Shown piece after piece: positions 10,052 through 18,780 of a stretch of 64,000 bases of DNA. Below the pieces are notes generated by a model. The model was not told the DNA's origin. It saw only the letters and a program-made list of their open reading frames with translations, and did not search any database. Positions within the stretch are counted from its first letter, which is position 1, and each line of letters opens with the position of its first letter. The stretch comes from Amycolatopsis pretoriensis (GTDB taxonomy: Bacteria; Actinomycetota; Actinomycetes; Mycobacteriales; Pseudonocardiaceae). A program made the translations under genes and the position numbers. The stretch is taken from positions 496,001 to 560,000 of the forward strand of contig NZ_FNUJ01000004.1 in NCBI RefSeq assembly GCF_900107925.1, in the 5' to 3' direction.

Positions 10052-11223
10052 ACCCGGAGCTGCTGCGGACGCTGGCGCCCCAGGTCCTGGCGGCGCTGGT
10101 CCGCCGCTACGGCGACTTCGAGGCGTGCGAGGACGCCGTCCAGGAGGCGTTGCTGGCGGCGTTGCGGCAGTGGCCGTCCGAGGGCATCCCGGAGCACCCG
10201 AAGGGGTGGCTGATCACGACGGCGTCCCGCCGGCGCATCGAGCAGCTGCGCAGCGATTCGGCCCGGCAGCGTCGCGAGGAGGCGGTCTTTTCGGCGGAGC
10301 CTCCGGACCCCTCGCCGGTCGCGGTCGACGACACGCTGACGTTGCTGCTGCTGTGCTGCCACCCGTCGCTGTCCCGGCCGTCGCAGGTGGCGTTGACCCT
10401 GCGCGCGGTGGGCGGCTTGACGACGGCGGAGATCGCCCGCGCGTTCCTGGTCCCCGAGGCGACGATCGGCCAGCGGATCAGCCGGGCGAAGCGTGCGCTT
10501 CGCGCCGAGCGCTTCTCCGGGGACGCGGATCCCGAGCGGCTGGCGGCGGTGCTGCAGGTGCTGTACTTGATCTTCACGGAGGGCCACACGGCCAGTTCGG
10601 GCGGGTCGGTCAGCCGTGTCGAGCTGACTTCCGAGGCGATCCGGCTGGTCCGCGGGTTGCGGGCGGAGTTGCCGGCCGACGGCGAGGTCACGGGCTTGCT
10701 GGCGCTGATGCTGCTGACGGAGGCCCGCCGCCCGGCCCGGATGTCCGCGGCGGGGGCGCTGGTGCCGTTGGCTTCGCAGGACCGTTCGCTGTGGCGGTCC
10801 GATTTCATCGCGGAGGGGGTCGCCTTGATCACTGAGGCGTTGGCTTCCGCACCGATCGGCCCGTACCAGCTCCAGGCGGCGATCGCGGCGGTCCACGCGG
10901 AGGCCGGTTCGGCGGAGTCGACGGACTGGGCGCAGATCTTGACGCTGTACGACCTGCTGCGGGTGGTGGCTCCGGGGCCGATGGTGACGTTGAACCGGGT
11001 GGTGGCGTTCGCGCAGGTCCATGGGGCCGAGGCGGGGTTGGTGGAGCTGGCGGGCGTGGAGTTGAAGGACCACTATCGGGTGGATGCCGTGCGGGCGCAC
11101 TTGCTGGAGGAGGTGGGGGACTTCGCCGGGGCCCGGGAGGCGTATCTGGCGGCCGCTCGGCGGACGTTGAGTTTGCCGGAGCAGGGGTATCTGCAGATGC
11201 GGGCGGCGAAGCTGAAGCCCTGA
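10048..11223 (+). CDS. ECF42-type RNA polymerase sigma factor with C-terminal extension
   Basis: The 391-residue protein has a sigma-70 region 2 at the N-terminus (FEACEDAVQEALLAALRQWP, then GWLITTASRRRIEQLRSD). Region 4 lies at about residues 120-155 (LRAVGGLTTAEIARAFLVPE). A long C-terminal DUF6596/TPR-like part follows. This extension replaces an anti-sigma factor in ECF42 proteins and is probably needed for activity. GTG 10048 overlaps the DGPF stop (GTGA), giving translational coupling; longer upstream reading is shadow of the DGPF gene. Expected targets are the DGPF gene and perhaps the divergent SnoaL gene. Confidence 0.9.
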   Translation: MNPELLRTLAPQVLAALVRRYGDFEACEDAVQEALLAALRQWPSEGIPEHPKGWLITTASRRRIEQLRSDSARQRREEAVFSAEPPDPSPVAVDDTLTLLLLCCHPSLSRPSQVALTLRAVGGLTTAEIARAFLVPEATIGQRISRAKRALRAERFSGDADPERLAAVLQVLYLIFTEGHTASSGGSVSRVELTSEAIRLVRGLRAELPADGEVTGLLALMLLTEARRPARMSAAGALVPLASQDRSLWRSDFIAEGVALITEALASAPIGPYQLQAAIAAVHAEAGSAESTDWAQILTLYDLLRVVAPGPMVTLNRVVAFAQVHGAEAGLVELAGVELKDHYRVDAVRAHLLEEVGDFAGAREAYLAAARRTLSLPEQGYLQMRAAKLKP

Positions 11224-11323
11224 CCGGCAGCAGCAGAACCCCGCCCATCCCTGGGGGCCGTGCCCAAGTCCAGCCTACCGGCGTCCACCGACCGAAACCG
11301 CCGTTCACCCCCGCCGTCCCCAA

Positions 11324-11356
11324 GTTGTCCACATGGGGGTGAACCCTGTGGACAAC
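11324..11356. promoter_or_regulatory. Inverted pair of perfect DnaA boxes
   Basis: TTGTCCACA at 11325-11333 and its reverse complement TGTGGACAA at 11347-11355 lie in a non-coding gap. With one extra base each side they form a perfect 10-bp inverted repeat, separated by 13 nt. TTGTCCACA is the actinobacterial DnaA-box consensus. No dnaA, dnaN-recF cluster or AT-rich unwinding element is nearby, so this is not the origin. It may titrate DnaA or control the DedA gene that starts 127 bp downstream. Confidence 0.6.
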
Positions 11357-11482
11357 TGCCACCCCAACCGGGTGACCCCGACTGAAGTAGTACCCCTGGC
11401 AATACCTGAGTAGGCCGCCTCCGGCACCCCGCCCCCGGTACCCTGCGAAAAGCAGATTCCGCGACAGCAGGGGGTACGGGCA

Positions 11483-12127
11483 GTGCACATCGACCAATGG
11501 CTGGAGGCGATCCCGCCGCTTTCGGTGTACCTGATCGTCGGCGCGGTGATCATGATCGAAAGCCTCGGCATTCCGCTGCCCGGCGAGATCGTGCTGGTCA
11601 GCGCCGCCCTCCTGGCGTCGCAGCACAGCAGCCTGAACCCCCTGTGGATCGGTGTTCTCGCCAGCGCCGGCGCCATCATCGGGGACAGCATCGGCTATCT
11701 GATCGGAAAGACCGGCGGGCAACGGCTGTTCGCGTGGGCGGGCCGGAAATTCCCGAAGCATTTCGGCCCGACGCACATCGCCAACGCCGAACGGATCTTC
11801 AACAAACGCGGTGTCTGGGCCGTCTTCCTCGGCCGCTTCATCGCGTTCCTGCGCATCCTCGCCGGGCCGCTCGCCGGTTCACTCCGGATGCACTACCCGA
11901 AGTTCCTGCTCGCCAACGCCGCCGGGGGCATCGTCTGGGCCGGGGGCACCACCGCCGCCGTCTACTACCTCGGTGTCGTCGCCGAAGAGTGGCTCGGGAA
12001 CTTCTCCAAGTACGGCCTCGTCGCCGCGATCGTGATCGGCATCGTCGTCTTCTTCATCATGAAGAAGCGGCTCGGCAAGAAGCACGACAGCGAAGAAGCG
12101 CCGAAGCAGGAAGAGAACGCGGCCTAG
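11483..12127 (+). CDS. DedA family membrane protein
   Basis: The 214-residue protein has the VTT/DedA signature. A first helix leads to ESLGIPLPGEIVLVSAALLA (about residues 28-47), then GAIIGDSIGYLIGKTGG, and FLGRFIAFLRILAGPLAGSLRM (about residues 111-132) with the conserved Arg residues, then terminal helices and a Lys-rich tail. DedA proteins are proton-dependent flippases that recycle undecaprenyl phosphate or phospholipids. The GTG start follows GGGGG and a gap carrying two DnaA boxes. Its stop overlaps the convergent EamA gene by 4 bp. Confidence 0.9.
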   Translation: MHIDQWLEAIPPLSVYLIVGAVIMIESLGIPLPGEIVLVSAALLASQHSSLNPLWIGVLASAGAIIGDSIGYLIGKTGGQRLFAWAGRKFPKHFGPTHIANAERIFNKRGVWAVFLGRFIAFLRILAGPLAGSLRMHYPKFLLANAAGGIVWAGGTTAAVYYLGVVAEEWLGNFSKYGLVAAIVIGIVVFFIMKKRLGKKHDSEEAPKQEENAA

Positions 12128-13020
12128 ACCGTCACCAGCTCCGGCGACCGCTTGCGCACCGGCCGGAGCGACCCCAGCAGCACCCCGGCGATCACGACCA
12201 CGGCGGCGCCGACCTCGAGCCAGGTCGGCCGCTCGCCGAGGAACAGGAACGACGCCGTCAGCCCGACCACCGGCACCAGCAGCGAGAACGGCGACACCAC
12301 GCCGGCCGGGTTGCGGCGCATCAGCGTCGTCCACACACCCGATCCGACGACCGTCCCGATCAGCACCACGTAGGTCAGGCCACCCAGCGCGGTCAGCCCG
12401 GTCGGTGTCCCCAGCGTGGCCAGCGAGTGCCACTGCGCGGCCGGGCCCTCCATGACCAGCGACAACGCGAACATCGGCAACGGCGGCACCACCGACATCC
12501 ACAGCGTGAAGTGCAGCGGGTTGTCCGGCTCGGCCTTGCGCGTGCTCAGGTTGCCGAACGCCCAGCTCAGCGCGCCCAGCAGCGTCAGGACCATCGGTAG
12601 CAGGGCCGCGTGCCCGGACTGCTGCCACGCGATCGCCACCATCCCGGCGACGGCCAGCGCGATGCCGGCCAGCTGGTGCGGCGTGACGCGTTCGCGCAGG
12701 AAGACCGCGCCGAGCAGCACCGTGAACGGCGCCGACGCCTGCAGCACCAGCGACGCGAGCCCGGTCGGCATCCCGGTGTCCATCGCGATGAACAGGAACG
12801 CGAACTGCCCGGTGCCGAAGCCCAGGCCGTAGCCGAGCAGGTGCCGCACCTTCACCTTCGGCCACGGCACGAACAGGATCGTCGGCACGGCGATGACGGC
12901 GAACCGCAGCGCGCCCGCGAACACCGGCGGGAACTGGCCGAGCGTCGCGTGGATGGCGAGGAAGTTCAGTCCCCAGAGGACGGCGACGAGCACGGCGAGC
13001 AGGCGGTCACGGGTGGGCAT
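12124..13020 (-). CDS. EamA family (DMT superfamily) transporter
   Basis: The 298-residue protein contains two EamA repeats with about ten membrane helices. Landmarks include LLAVLVAVLWGLNFLAIH at the N-terminus, LASLVLQASAPFTVLLGAVFLRER in repeat 1, and PFSLLVPVVGLTASFLFLGERPTW in repeat 2. Members export amino acids or metabolites. The start at ATG 13020 has GGAG just upstream and skips a 17-codon non-conserved extension. It is divergent from a second, different EamA-like gene; the substrate is unknown. Confidence 0.88.
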   Translation of the reverse strand: MPTRDRLLAVLVAVLWGLNFLAIHATLGQFPPVFAGALRFAVIAVPTILFVPWPKVKVRHLLGYGLGFGTGQFAFLFIAMDTGMPTGLASLVLQASAPFTVLLGAVFLRERVTPHQLAGIALAVAGMVAIAWQQSGHAALLPMVLTLLGALSWAFGNLSTRKAEPDNPLHFTLWMSVVPPLPMFALSLVMEGPAAQWHSLATLGTPTGLTALGGLTYVVLIGTVVGSGVWTTLMRRNPAGVVSPFSLLVPVVGLTASFLFLGERPTWLEVGAAVVVIAGVLLGSLRPVRKRSPELVTV

Positions 13021-13224
13021 GTCTCCACTGTCGCAAGGCCGACAGTGAAGGACCAGCGAGATTATCTGCACGAACCTTGTAGCGGAGCTTCACGAAAATG
13101 ACCTCTGACCTGGGCCGATCGGTGGACGTCTCGTCTCGGGCGTTGCTCACCCGCCCCGGACGCTATTGCCCGGGATGTCCGGATCCGGTGACGATGGGCG
13201 TCCGCCGACGACTGGGAGTTTCCG

Positions 13225-14157
13225 ATGCTGCGAGGCGTACTGCCACTGACCGGGTTCGCGGCGCTGACGGCGGCGCTCGACGTCTTCGCCGGCAACCAGC
13301 TGGAGCAGTTGCGGCCGGCGACCGTCGCCGCGGTGTCGTTCACCCTCGCCGCCGTGTTCTTCCTGGTGTTCGCGCTGGTGCGCGACGGCGTGGCCGTGAC
13401 GTTCCGCCCGCTGCGCGAACTGCGCCGCGACGTCGTGATGATCAACGTGACGACGGCCGCGACCTGGCTTTCGATGCTCTTCGCGCTGCGCTACCTCGAA
13501 CCGGCGGTGGTGAACGTCGTCGGCATCGCGCTCGGCCCGGTGCTGACGCTGGCGTTCAACCCGTTGCTGCGCAAGGGGACCGCGATCCTGCGCGCCGAAT
13601 CCTGGGTCGCGATCGGGATCGGTTTGCTGATCGGGCTGCTGGTCTGGGGTTCCTTTACCGGCCACAGTGGACTCGACCGGACGCCCGGCGAGACGCTTAC
13701 CGGTGTCGTGCTCGTGCTCATCACCGGGGTCGGCTCGGTCACCAACGTCATCTACTCGAAGCGCCTGAGCGACGCCGAACTGCCGCCGCGGCGGGTGCTC
13801 GCCGTGCGGTTCTTCCTGATCCTGGCGATGACCTGGGTGCTCGTCGCGATCGACGACGCGCCGGCCGTCGGGGCGGCGTTCGGGCCGTCCGCGCTGATCG
13901 CGCTGTTCGGCGTCGCGCTGCCGCTCTACCTGCTGCAGGTCGGCATCCGGCGGACCGAGCCGATCACCGCGTCGATCCTGCTGACGCTCTCGCCGCTGTT
14001 CGCCTACGTCATGCAGCTCGCCGACCACCGCCTGACGCCGTCGGTGCTCACGCTCGGCTGCGTCGCCGGGATCGTCGCGCTGGTCAGCGCCGGAACGGTC
14101 GCGCGGCTGCGTCACGACCGTGAAGCGAAGGTCACCGAAAGCGCCGCCACTGTGTAG
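13225..14157 (+). CDS. EamA/DMT family transporter
   Basis: The 310-residue membrane protein has about ten hydrophobic helices. These include FAALTAALDVFAGNQLEQL, LEPAVVNVVGIALGPVLTLAF and TEPITASILLTLSPLFAYVMQL, matching the drug/metabolite transporter fold. It has little identity to the transporter encoded on the other strand at 12124-13020. A GGGAGT site precedes ATG 13225. A LysR regulator gene begins 24 bp downstream in the same direction and may control it. Confidence 0.85.
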   Translation: MLRGVLPLTGFAALTAALDVFAGNQLEQLRPATVAAVSFTLAAVFFLVFALVRDGVAVTFRPLRELRRDVVMINVTTAATWLSMLFALRYLEPAVVNVVGIALGPVLTLAFNPLLRKGTAILRAESWVAIGIGLLIGLLVWGSFTGHSGLDRTPGETLTGVVLVLITGVGSVTNVIYSKRLSDAELPPRRVLAVRFFLILAMTWVLVAIDDAPAVGAAFGPSALIALFGVALPLYLLQVGIRRTEPITASILLTLSPLFAYVMQLADHRLTPSVLTLGCVAGIVALVSAGTVARLRHDREAKVTESAATV

Positions 14158-14181
14158 CCGCGCTTCAACTACGCTGGGGCC

Positions 14182-15087
14182 GTGGATCTGGGTCGCCTGC
14201 GCACGCTGCGCGAGTTCGCCGACCGCGGCAGCGTGACGGCGGCCGCGCGGGCGCTGCACTGCACGCCGTCGGCGGTTTCGCAGCAGCTGCGCGCGCTCCA
14301 GGGCGAGGTCGGGCTGCCGCTCACCGAACCGGCCGGGCGGGGGCTGCGGCTGACCGACGCCGGCCGCGCGCTGGTCGCCCGCGCCGACGAGGTGCTGGCC
14401 GCGCTCGAACGCGCGGAGTCCGAATTGGACACCTACCGCAGCGCGCCGCGCGGGCGCGTGCGGATCGCGATCTTCCAGTCGGCCGGGCTGATGCTGCTGC
14501 CGGGCCTGCTGACCCGCGTCGCCGGGTACGACGGCCTGGAGGTCGACGTCCGCGACGTCGACATGACGCCGCCGGAGGTGCCCGGCCTGGTCGCGGACTA
14601 CGACGTCGTCGTCGCGCACCGGGACGAGCACGCGCCGGAGTTCGACCAGGAGCGCCTGGACGTGGTGCCGCTGCTGCGGGAGCCGCTCGACGTCGCGCTC
14701 CCGGCCGGGCACCGGCTGGCGGCCAAGCGGCGGGTGGACCTGGCGGAGCTGGCCGACGAACGCTGGATCGGCGTCGACCACGGCTTCCCGGTGGACGACG
14801 TGCTGCGCTCGCTGACCGTCCGCACCGGCGTCCGGCCGGTGGTGGTGCAGCGGATCAACGACTTCCGCATCACCGAGCGGCTCGTCGCGGCGGGCCACGG
14901 GATCGCGCTGGTCCCGCGCTACACGATCGACACCCGCCGCGGCAGCGGCCTGGTCAGCCGGCCGCTGGCGGGCATCCGCGCGGCCCGGCTGGTGGAAGCG
15001 GTCTGCCGCACGGGAGCGCTGCAGCGTCCGGCGGTCGCCCAGGTGATCGACGAGCTGCGCGCGGAGGTCGCCCAGCTCACCGCTTGA
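14182..15087 (+). CDS. LysR family transcriptional regulator
   Basis: The 301-residue protein has an N-terminal winged HTH (LRTLREFADRGSVTAAARAL, then CTPSAVSQQLRALQGEVGLPL, residues about 4-47). A LysR substrate-binding domain follows. It starts with GTG, and TACGCT lies at 14170-14175 exactly 6 nt upstream with no ribosome site, so the message is likely leaderless. It may regulate the EamA gene before it. Its last 11 bp overlap the convergent TetR gene. Confidence 0.9.
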   Translation: MDLGRLRTLREFADRGSVTAAARALHCTPSAVSQQLRALQGEVGLPLTEPAGRGLRLTDAGRALVARADEVLAALERAESELDTYRSAPRGRVRIAIFQSAGLMLLPGLLTRVAGYDGLEVDVRDVDMTPPEVPGLVADYDVVVAHRDEHAPEFDQERLDVVPLLREPLDVALPAGHRLAAKRRVDLAELADERWIGVDHGFPVDDVLRSLTVRTGVRPVVVQRINDFRITERLVAAGHGIALVPRYTIDTRRGSGLVSRPLAGIRAARLVEAVCRTGALQRPAVAQVIDELRAEVAQLTA

Positions 15088-15679
15088 AGCCGCGCAGGTA
15101 GGCCAGCGCGATGCCCAGCGCGTCTTCCAGCGCCGTGAGGTCGTGGCGGACGTGGGCCAGCAACAGTCCACCGTGGACGGACGTCATCGCTGCCTGCGCC
15201 AGCCGCGCCGGGTCGGCGCCGGGCGCGAGCTCTCCCTTGTCCCGCAACGCGGTCAGCCCGCGTTCCAGGTGGGACTCCCACGTCCGGTAGGCCTGGTCGA
15301 CCAGCGGCGCGAGCTTCGGGTTGTCGCCCACCTCGCCGGCGAGGTTGCCCAGGGGGCACGCGATCGGCCCGCCCGCGCGGCGGTGGACGTCCAGCAGCTG
15401 CTCGGTCCACGTCTCCAGATCGGTCCAAGAAGCCAGTGTAAAGATCGCCGGCTGGTTGCCGAGGATCTGCTCGAGGTACCGGTCGATCACGGCCGCGACC
15501 AGCTGTTCCTTGTTCTTGAAGTAGTGGTACATCTGCGATTTCCCGGCGCCGCTCGCGGCGAGCACCTTGTCGACGCTCGTGCCCGCGACGCCGTCGACGT
15601 ACATCAGCGCGGCCGCCGCGTCGACGATCGCGTCGCGGGTCCGCTTGCCGCGTGGGGTCGAAGCCGCTTGCGCCTCCAT
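15077..15679 (-). CDS. TetR/AcrR family repressor of the adjacent peroxiredoxin-like gene
   Basis: The 200-residue protein has an N-terminal HTH (RDAIVDAAAALMYVDGVAGT, then KVLAASGAGKSQMYHYFKNK, residues about 14-56) and a TetR C-terminal ligand domain with a Cys in GGPIACPLGNLA. That Cys pattern is common in TetR_C_6/16-type regulators of quinone or electrophile stress. Start is ATG 15679, with TACTAT 7 nt upstream, so the transcript may begin at the start codon. An operator palindrome covers this -10 and the start codon, which implies autorepression; a second copy lies toward the divergent peroxiredoxin gene. Confidence 0.88.
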   Translation of the reverse strand: MEAQAASTPRGKRTRDAIVDAAAALMYVDGVAGTSVDKVLAASGAGKSQMYHYFKNKEQLVAAVIDRYLEQILGNQPAIFTLASWTDLETWTEQLLDVHRRAGGPIACPLGNLAGEVGDNPKLAPLVDQAYRTWESHLERGLTALRDKGELAPGADPARLAQAAMTSVHGGLLLAHVRHDLTALEDALGIALAYLRGFKR

Positions 15680-15721
15680 GTACTGGATAGTACAGTTCGC
15701 CTCACTGTACCGATCAGTACA
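15679..15721. promoter_or_regulatory. Two TetR operator copies, TGTAC-N6-GTACA
   Basis: TGTACTGGATAGTACA (15679-15694) and TGTACCGATCAGTACA (15706-15721) share identical 5-bp arms and a 6-nt spacer; the first has perfect 6-bp arms. Their centres are 27 bp apart. The first overlaps the TetR -10 element and start codon. The second lies 19 bp before the peroxiredoxin-like start. Binding by the TetR protein encoded here is inferred from this arrangement. Confidence 0.78.
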
Positions 15722-15739
15722 ACTGAACCAGGGGGTTCC

Positions 15740-16351
15740 ATGACGCTCAACGAGGCCCTGACCGACGTCAACGCGAAGGCCCGCGGTGCGCTGCCGCCGG
15801 AGATCTTCGAGGTCTTCGAAGCGGCCCGGCGCCGAGCGGCCGAGACGAAGTTCGCCGAGGTGGGCGACAAGATCGAAGACTTCACGCTGCCCGGGGCCGA
15901 CGGCACGCCGACGAGCCTGGGCGACCTCGTCGCCGACGGGCCGGCGGTGCTCGTCTTCTACCGCGGCCAGTGGTGCCCGTACTGCAACCTGACCCTGCGG
16001 ACCTACCAGCGGGAACTCCTGCCCGAGCTGACGTCGCGCGGCGCGACGCTGACGGCGATCAGCCCGCAGATGCCGGACGGCACCGTGCCCGTGGAGGGCC
16101 TGGAGTTCCCGGTGCTGTCGGACGTCAGCAGCACCGTCGCTCGGGGACTCGGCCTGAGTTATCCCGTGTCCGCCCCGGTCCGCGAGGCGATGGAGCAGCT
16201 CGGCACGGACCTCGAGCAGGTCAACGGCACCTGGGAGCTGGTCCACCCGGCGGTCGTCGTGGTGGACCAGGACCGCACGCTGCGGTTCGTCGACGTCCAC
16301 CCGGACTTCGTCACGCGGACCGAACCGGCGGACATCCTCAAATCGCTTTAG
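15740..16351 (+). CDS. Peroxiredoxin-like (AhpC/TSA) protein
   Basis: The 203-residue thioredoxin-fold protein has IEDFTLPGADGTPTSL followed by VLVFYRGQWCPYCNLTLR at about residues 72-89. The CPYC pair occupies the peroxidatic position, so it may act as a peroxidase or disulfide reductase. Start is ATG 15740 with GGGGG upstream; longer upstream reading runs through the operators and the TetR gene. It is probably repressed by the divergent TetR protein and released by oxidants or electrophiles. Its 3' end overlaps the convergent DedA-like gene by 14 bp. Confidence 0.85.
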   Translation: MTLNEALTDVNAKARGALPPEIFEVFEAARRRAAETKFAEVGDKIEDFTLPGADGTPTSLGDLVADGPAVLVFYRGQWCPYCNLTLRTYQRELLPELTSRGATLTAISPQMPDGTVPVEGLEFPVLSDVSSTVARGLGLSYPVSAPVREAMEQLGTDLEQVNGTWELVHPAVVVVDQDRTLRFVDVHPDFVTRTEPADILKSL

Positions 16352-16889
16352 CGCCGCGCTTCACGCCGTAGGTGATCACCGAACCCAGGACCAGGGCGAC
16401 GCCCAGGGAGAGCAGCATGCTGATCCCGGGTTCGGTGATGATCCGGCCGCCCGCGTAGCCGAGGAAGGCCACGTAGGACGTCCAGAGCGTGACGCCGATG
16501 GCGGAGGCGGTGAAGAACTCCGCCATCGGCCACCGCAGGGAGCCGGCGAGCAGCGCGCCGACCGTGCCGCCCGACGGCAGCCAGCGGGCGACCACCAGGA
16601 CCGGCCGCGGGTGGCGCTGCAGCCGGCCGTCGAGCCAGCCGATGCCGGCGGCGATCTTCCGCCGCCGGCTCAGCCGGTTCAGCGCCGCCCGGCCACCGAA
16701 CCGGCCGAGGGCGTAGAGCGCCTGGTCCGAGACCAGGCACCCGGCACTCGCGACCGCGATCACGACCGCCAGCGACGTCCCGCCCTGGGCCGCCGCGACG
16801 CCCATGCCGAGGAGCGTCACCTCGGTGGGCAGCAGCGGCACCAGCGAGACGACGAACAGCACCAGCAGTCCGGCCGTAGTCGCGTCCAC
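16338..16889 (-). CDS. DedA/VTT-domain membrane protein
   Basis: The 183-residue protein has membrane helices and a VTT-like core: VSLVPLLPTEVTLLGMGVAA, CLVSDQALYALGRFGG, and VVARWLPSGGTVGALLAGSLRWP with the conserved Arg near residue 101. It is shorter than the DedA protein at 11483 and only distantly similar. Members move lipid carriers across the membrane. The GTG start is GGAG-preceded. The assignment to the superfamily is firm, the substrate is not. Confidence 0.8.
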   Translation of the reverse strand: MDATTAGLLVLFVVSLVPLLPTEVTLLGMGVAAAQGGTSLAVVIAVASAGCLVSDQALYALGRFGGRAALNRLSRRRKIAAGIGWLDGRLQRHPRPVLVVARWLPSGGTVGALLAGSLRWPMAEFFTASAIGVTLWTSYVAFLGYAGGRIITEPGISMLLSLGVALVLGSVITYGVKRGAKAI

Positions 16890-16969
16890 ATCTCCATTAA
16901 CCGCTCGCCGGGCCCGGAAAACTCCTGATCAAGGAGTACTCACAGGAACCCGACAGGCGGCCCACAGGT

Positions 16970-18730
16970 TCAGCGGTTGGCGCGGTTCACCGCCGAGACG
17001 ACCGCGCGCAGCGACGCCGTCACGATCGACGGGTCGATGCCGATGCCCCAGAACACCCGGTCCGAGATCGCGCACTCGATGTACGACGCCGCGCGCGCGT
17101 CGTCGCCCGGGGAGAGCGTGTGCTCGGAGTAGTCCAGCAGGCGCAGGTCGAAGCCCACCGTCGACAGCGCGTCGAAGAACGCCGCGATCGGGCCGTTGCC
17201 GCGGCCGGTGACCTCGTGCTCGTCACCTTCCACCTTCACGGTCGCGGTGATGTCGTACTCGCCGTCGCCGTTGTCGCGCACGTGCTGGCGGACCAGCTCC
17301 AGCGGCGTCTTCAGCTCCAGGTACTCGGCCGAGAAGGCGTTGTACATCGTGGCCGGGTCGACCTCGCCGCCCTCGGTGTCGGTGTAGCGCTGGATGACCT
17401 TCGAGAACTCGATCTGCAGCCGCCGCGGCAGGTCGAGCTGGTGCTCGGCCTTCATGATGTAGGCGACGCCGCCCTTGCCGGACTGCGAGTTCACCCGGAT
17501 GACGGCCTCGTACGTGCGGCCGACGTCCTTCGGGTCGATCGGCAGGTACGGAACCTCCCACGGGTACTCGTCCAGCGGGACGCCCTGCTTGCCGGCGGCG
17601 TCCTTCAGCGCGTCGAGACCCTTGTTGATCGCGTCCTGGTGGCTGCCCGAGAAGGCCGTGAACACCAGGTCGCCACCCCACGGCGAGCGCTCGGGTACCG
17701 GCAGCTGGTTGCAGTACTCGACGGTCCGCTTGATCTCGTCCATGTCGGAGAAGTCGATCTGCGGGTCGATGCCCTGGCTGTAGAGGTTCATGCCCAGCGC
17801 GACCAGGTCGACGTTGCCGGTGCGCTCGCCGTTGCCGAACAGGCAGCCTTCGATCCGGTCGGCACCGGCCTGGTAGCCCAGCTCGGCGGCGGCGATGCCG
17901 GTGCCGCGGTCGTTGTGCGGGTGCAGCGACAGGATGACCGAGTCGCGGCGCGCCAGGTTGCGGGACATCCACTCGATCGAGTCGGCGTAGACGTTCGGCG
18001 TCGCCATCTCGACGGTCGCCGGCAGGTTCAGGATGACCGGCTTCTCCGGCGTCGGCTGCCAGATCTCGGTGACGGCGTTGCAGACCTCGAGCGCGTAGGA
18101 CAGCTCGGTGCCGGTGTAGGACTCCGGCGAGTACTGGAAGCGGAAGTCGGTGTCCGGCTGCTTCGCGGCCAGCTCGACGACCAGTTCCGCGGCCTGCGTC
18201 GCGATCTTCTTGATGCCCTCGCGCTCCTCGCGGAACACGACGCGGCGCTGCAGGATCGACGTCGAGTTGTAGATGTGGACGATCGCCCGCGGCGCGCCTT
18301 CGAGGGCCTGGAAGGTCCGCTCGATCAGCTCGTGGCGGCACTGGGTCAGCACCTGGATGCTGACGTCGTCCGGGATGGCGCCCTCTTCGATGATCTCGCG
18401 GACGAAGTCGAAGTCGGTCTGCGACGCGGCCGGGAAGCCGACCTCGATCTCCTTGTAGCCCATGCGCACGAGCAGGTCGAAGAACTTGCGCTTGCGCGCG
18501 GGCGACATGGGGTCGATCAGGGCCTGGTTGCCGTCCCGCAGGTCGACGGCACACCACAGCGGCGCGCGCTCGATGCGCTTTTCCGGCCAGGTGCGGTCGG
18601 GCAGGTCGATGTTCTCGACGAGGTCGTACCAGGGGCGGTAGCGGTGGACCGGCATGGAGGTGCCGCGCTGGGTGTTCCAGGAGGGCTGGTCAGCGGGCGC
18701 GGTACGCGAAGGCTTGCGGATCTTGCTCAT
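16970..18730 (-). CDS. leuA: 2-isopropylmalate synthase
   Basis: The 586-residue enzyme condenses acetyl-CoA and 2-ketoisovalerate, the first committed step of leucine synthesis. The catalytic barrel shows CAVDLRDGNQALIDPMSPAR (about residues 60-80), the metal-binding HPHNDRG, and GCLFGNGERTGN. A C-terminal LeuA regulatory domain (from about residue 450) binds leucine for feedback inhibition. The N-terminal extension (MPVHRYRPWYDLVENIDLPD) is the long LeuA type of actinobacteria. It is monocistronic here. Upstream, a 13-codon leader with three consecutive Leu codons and a hairpin suggest ribosome-mediated attenuation. Confidence 0.96.
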   Translation of the reverse strand: MSKIRKPSRTAPADQPSWNTQRGTSMPVHRYRPWYDLVENIDLPDRTWPEKRIERAPLWCAVDLRDGNQALIDPMSPARKRKFFDLLVRMGYKEIEVGFPAASQTDFDFVREIIEEGAIPDDVSIQVLTQCRHELIERTFQALEGAPRAIVHIYNSTSILQRRVVFREEREGIKKIATQAAELVVELAAKQPDTDFRFQYSPESYTGTELSYALEVCNAVTEIWQPTPEKPVILNLPATVEMATPNVYADSIEWMSRNLARRDSVILSLHPHNDRGTGIAAAELGYQAGADRIEGCLFGNGERTGNVDLVALGMNLYSQGIDPQIDFSDMDEIKRTVEYCNQLPVPERSPWGGDLVFTAFSGSHQDAINKGLDALKDAAGKQGVPLDEYPWEVPYLPIDPKDVGRTYEAVIRVNSQSGKGGVAYIMKAEHQLDLPRRLQIEFSKVIQRYTDTEGGEVDPATMYNAFSAEYLELKTPLELVRQHVRDNGDGEYDITATVKVEGDEHEVTGRGNGPIAAFFDALSTVGFDLRLLDYSEHTLSPGDDARAASYIECAISDRVFWGIGIDPSIVTASLRAVVSAVNRANR

Positions 18731-18780
18731 GGGATTTCGAAGGTCTCCAGCTCGACGGGTGCGACCGGCACCACGAAGCC

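Noticed and set aside
11324..11356. Chromosomal origin of replication
   Set aside because: Only two DnaA boxes are present, with no dnaA, dnaN, gyrB or AT-rich segment nearby.
13147..15171. 674-codon minus-strand open frame
   Set aside because: It is antisense to the EamA and LysR genes and is an Arg/Asp/His-rich low-complexity translation typical of shadow frames.
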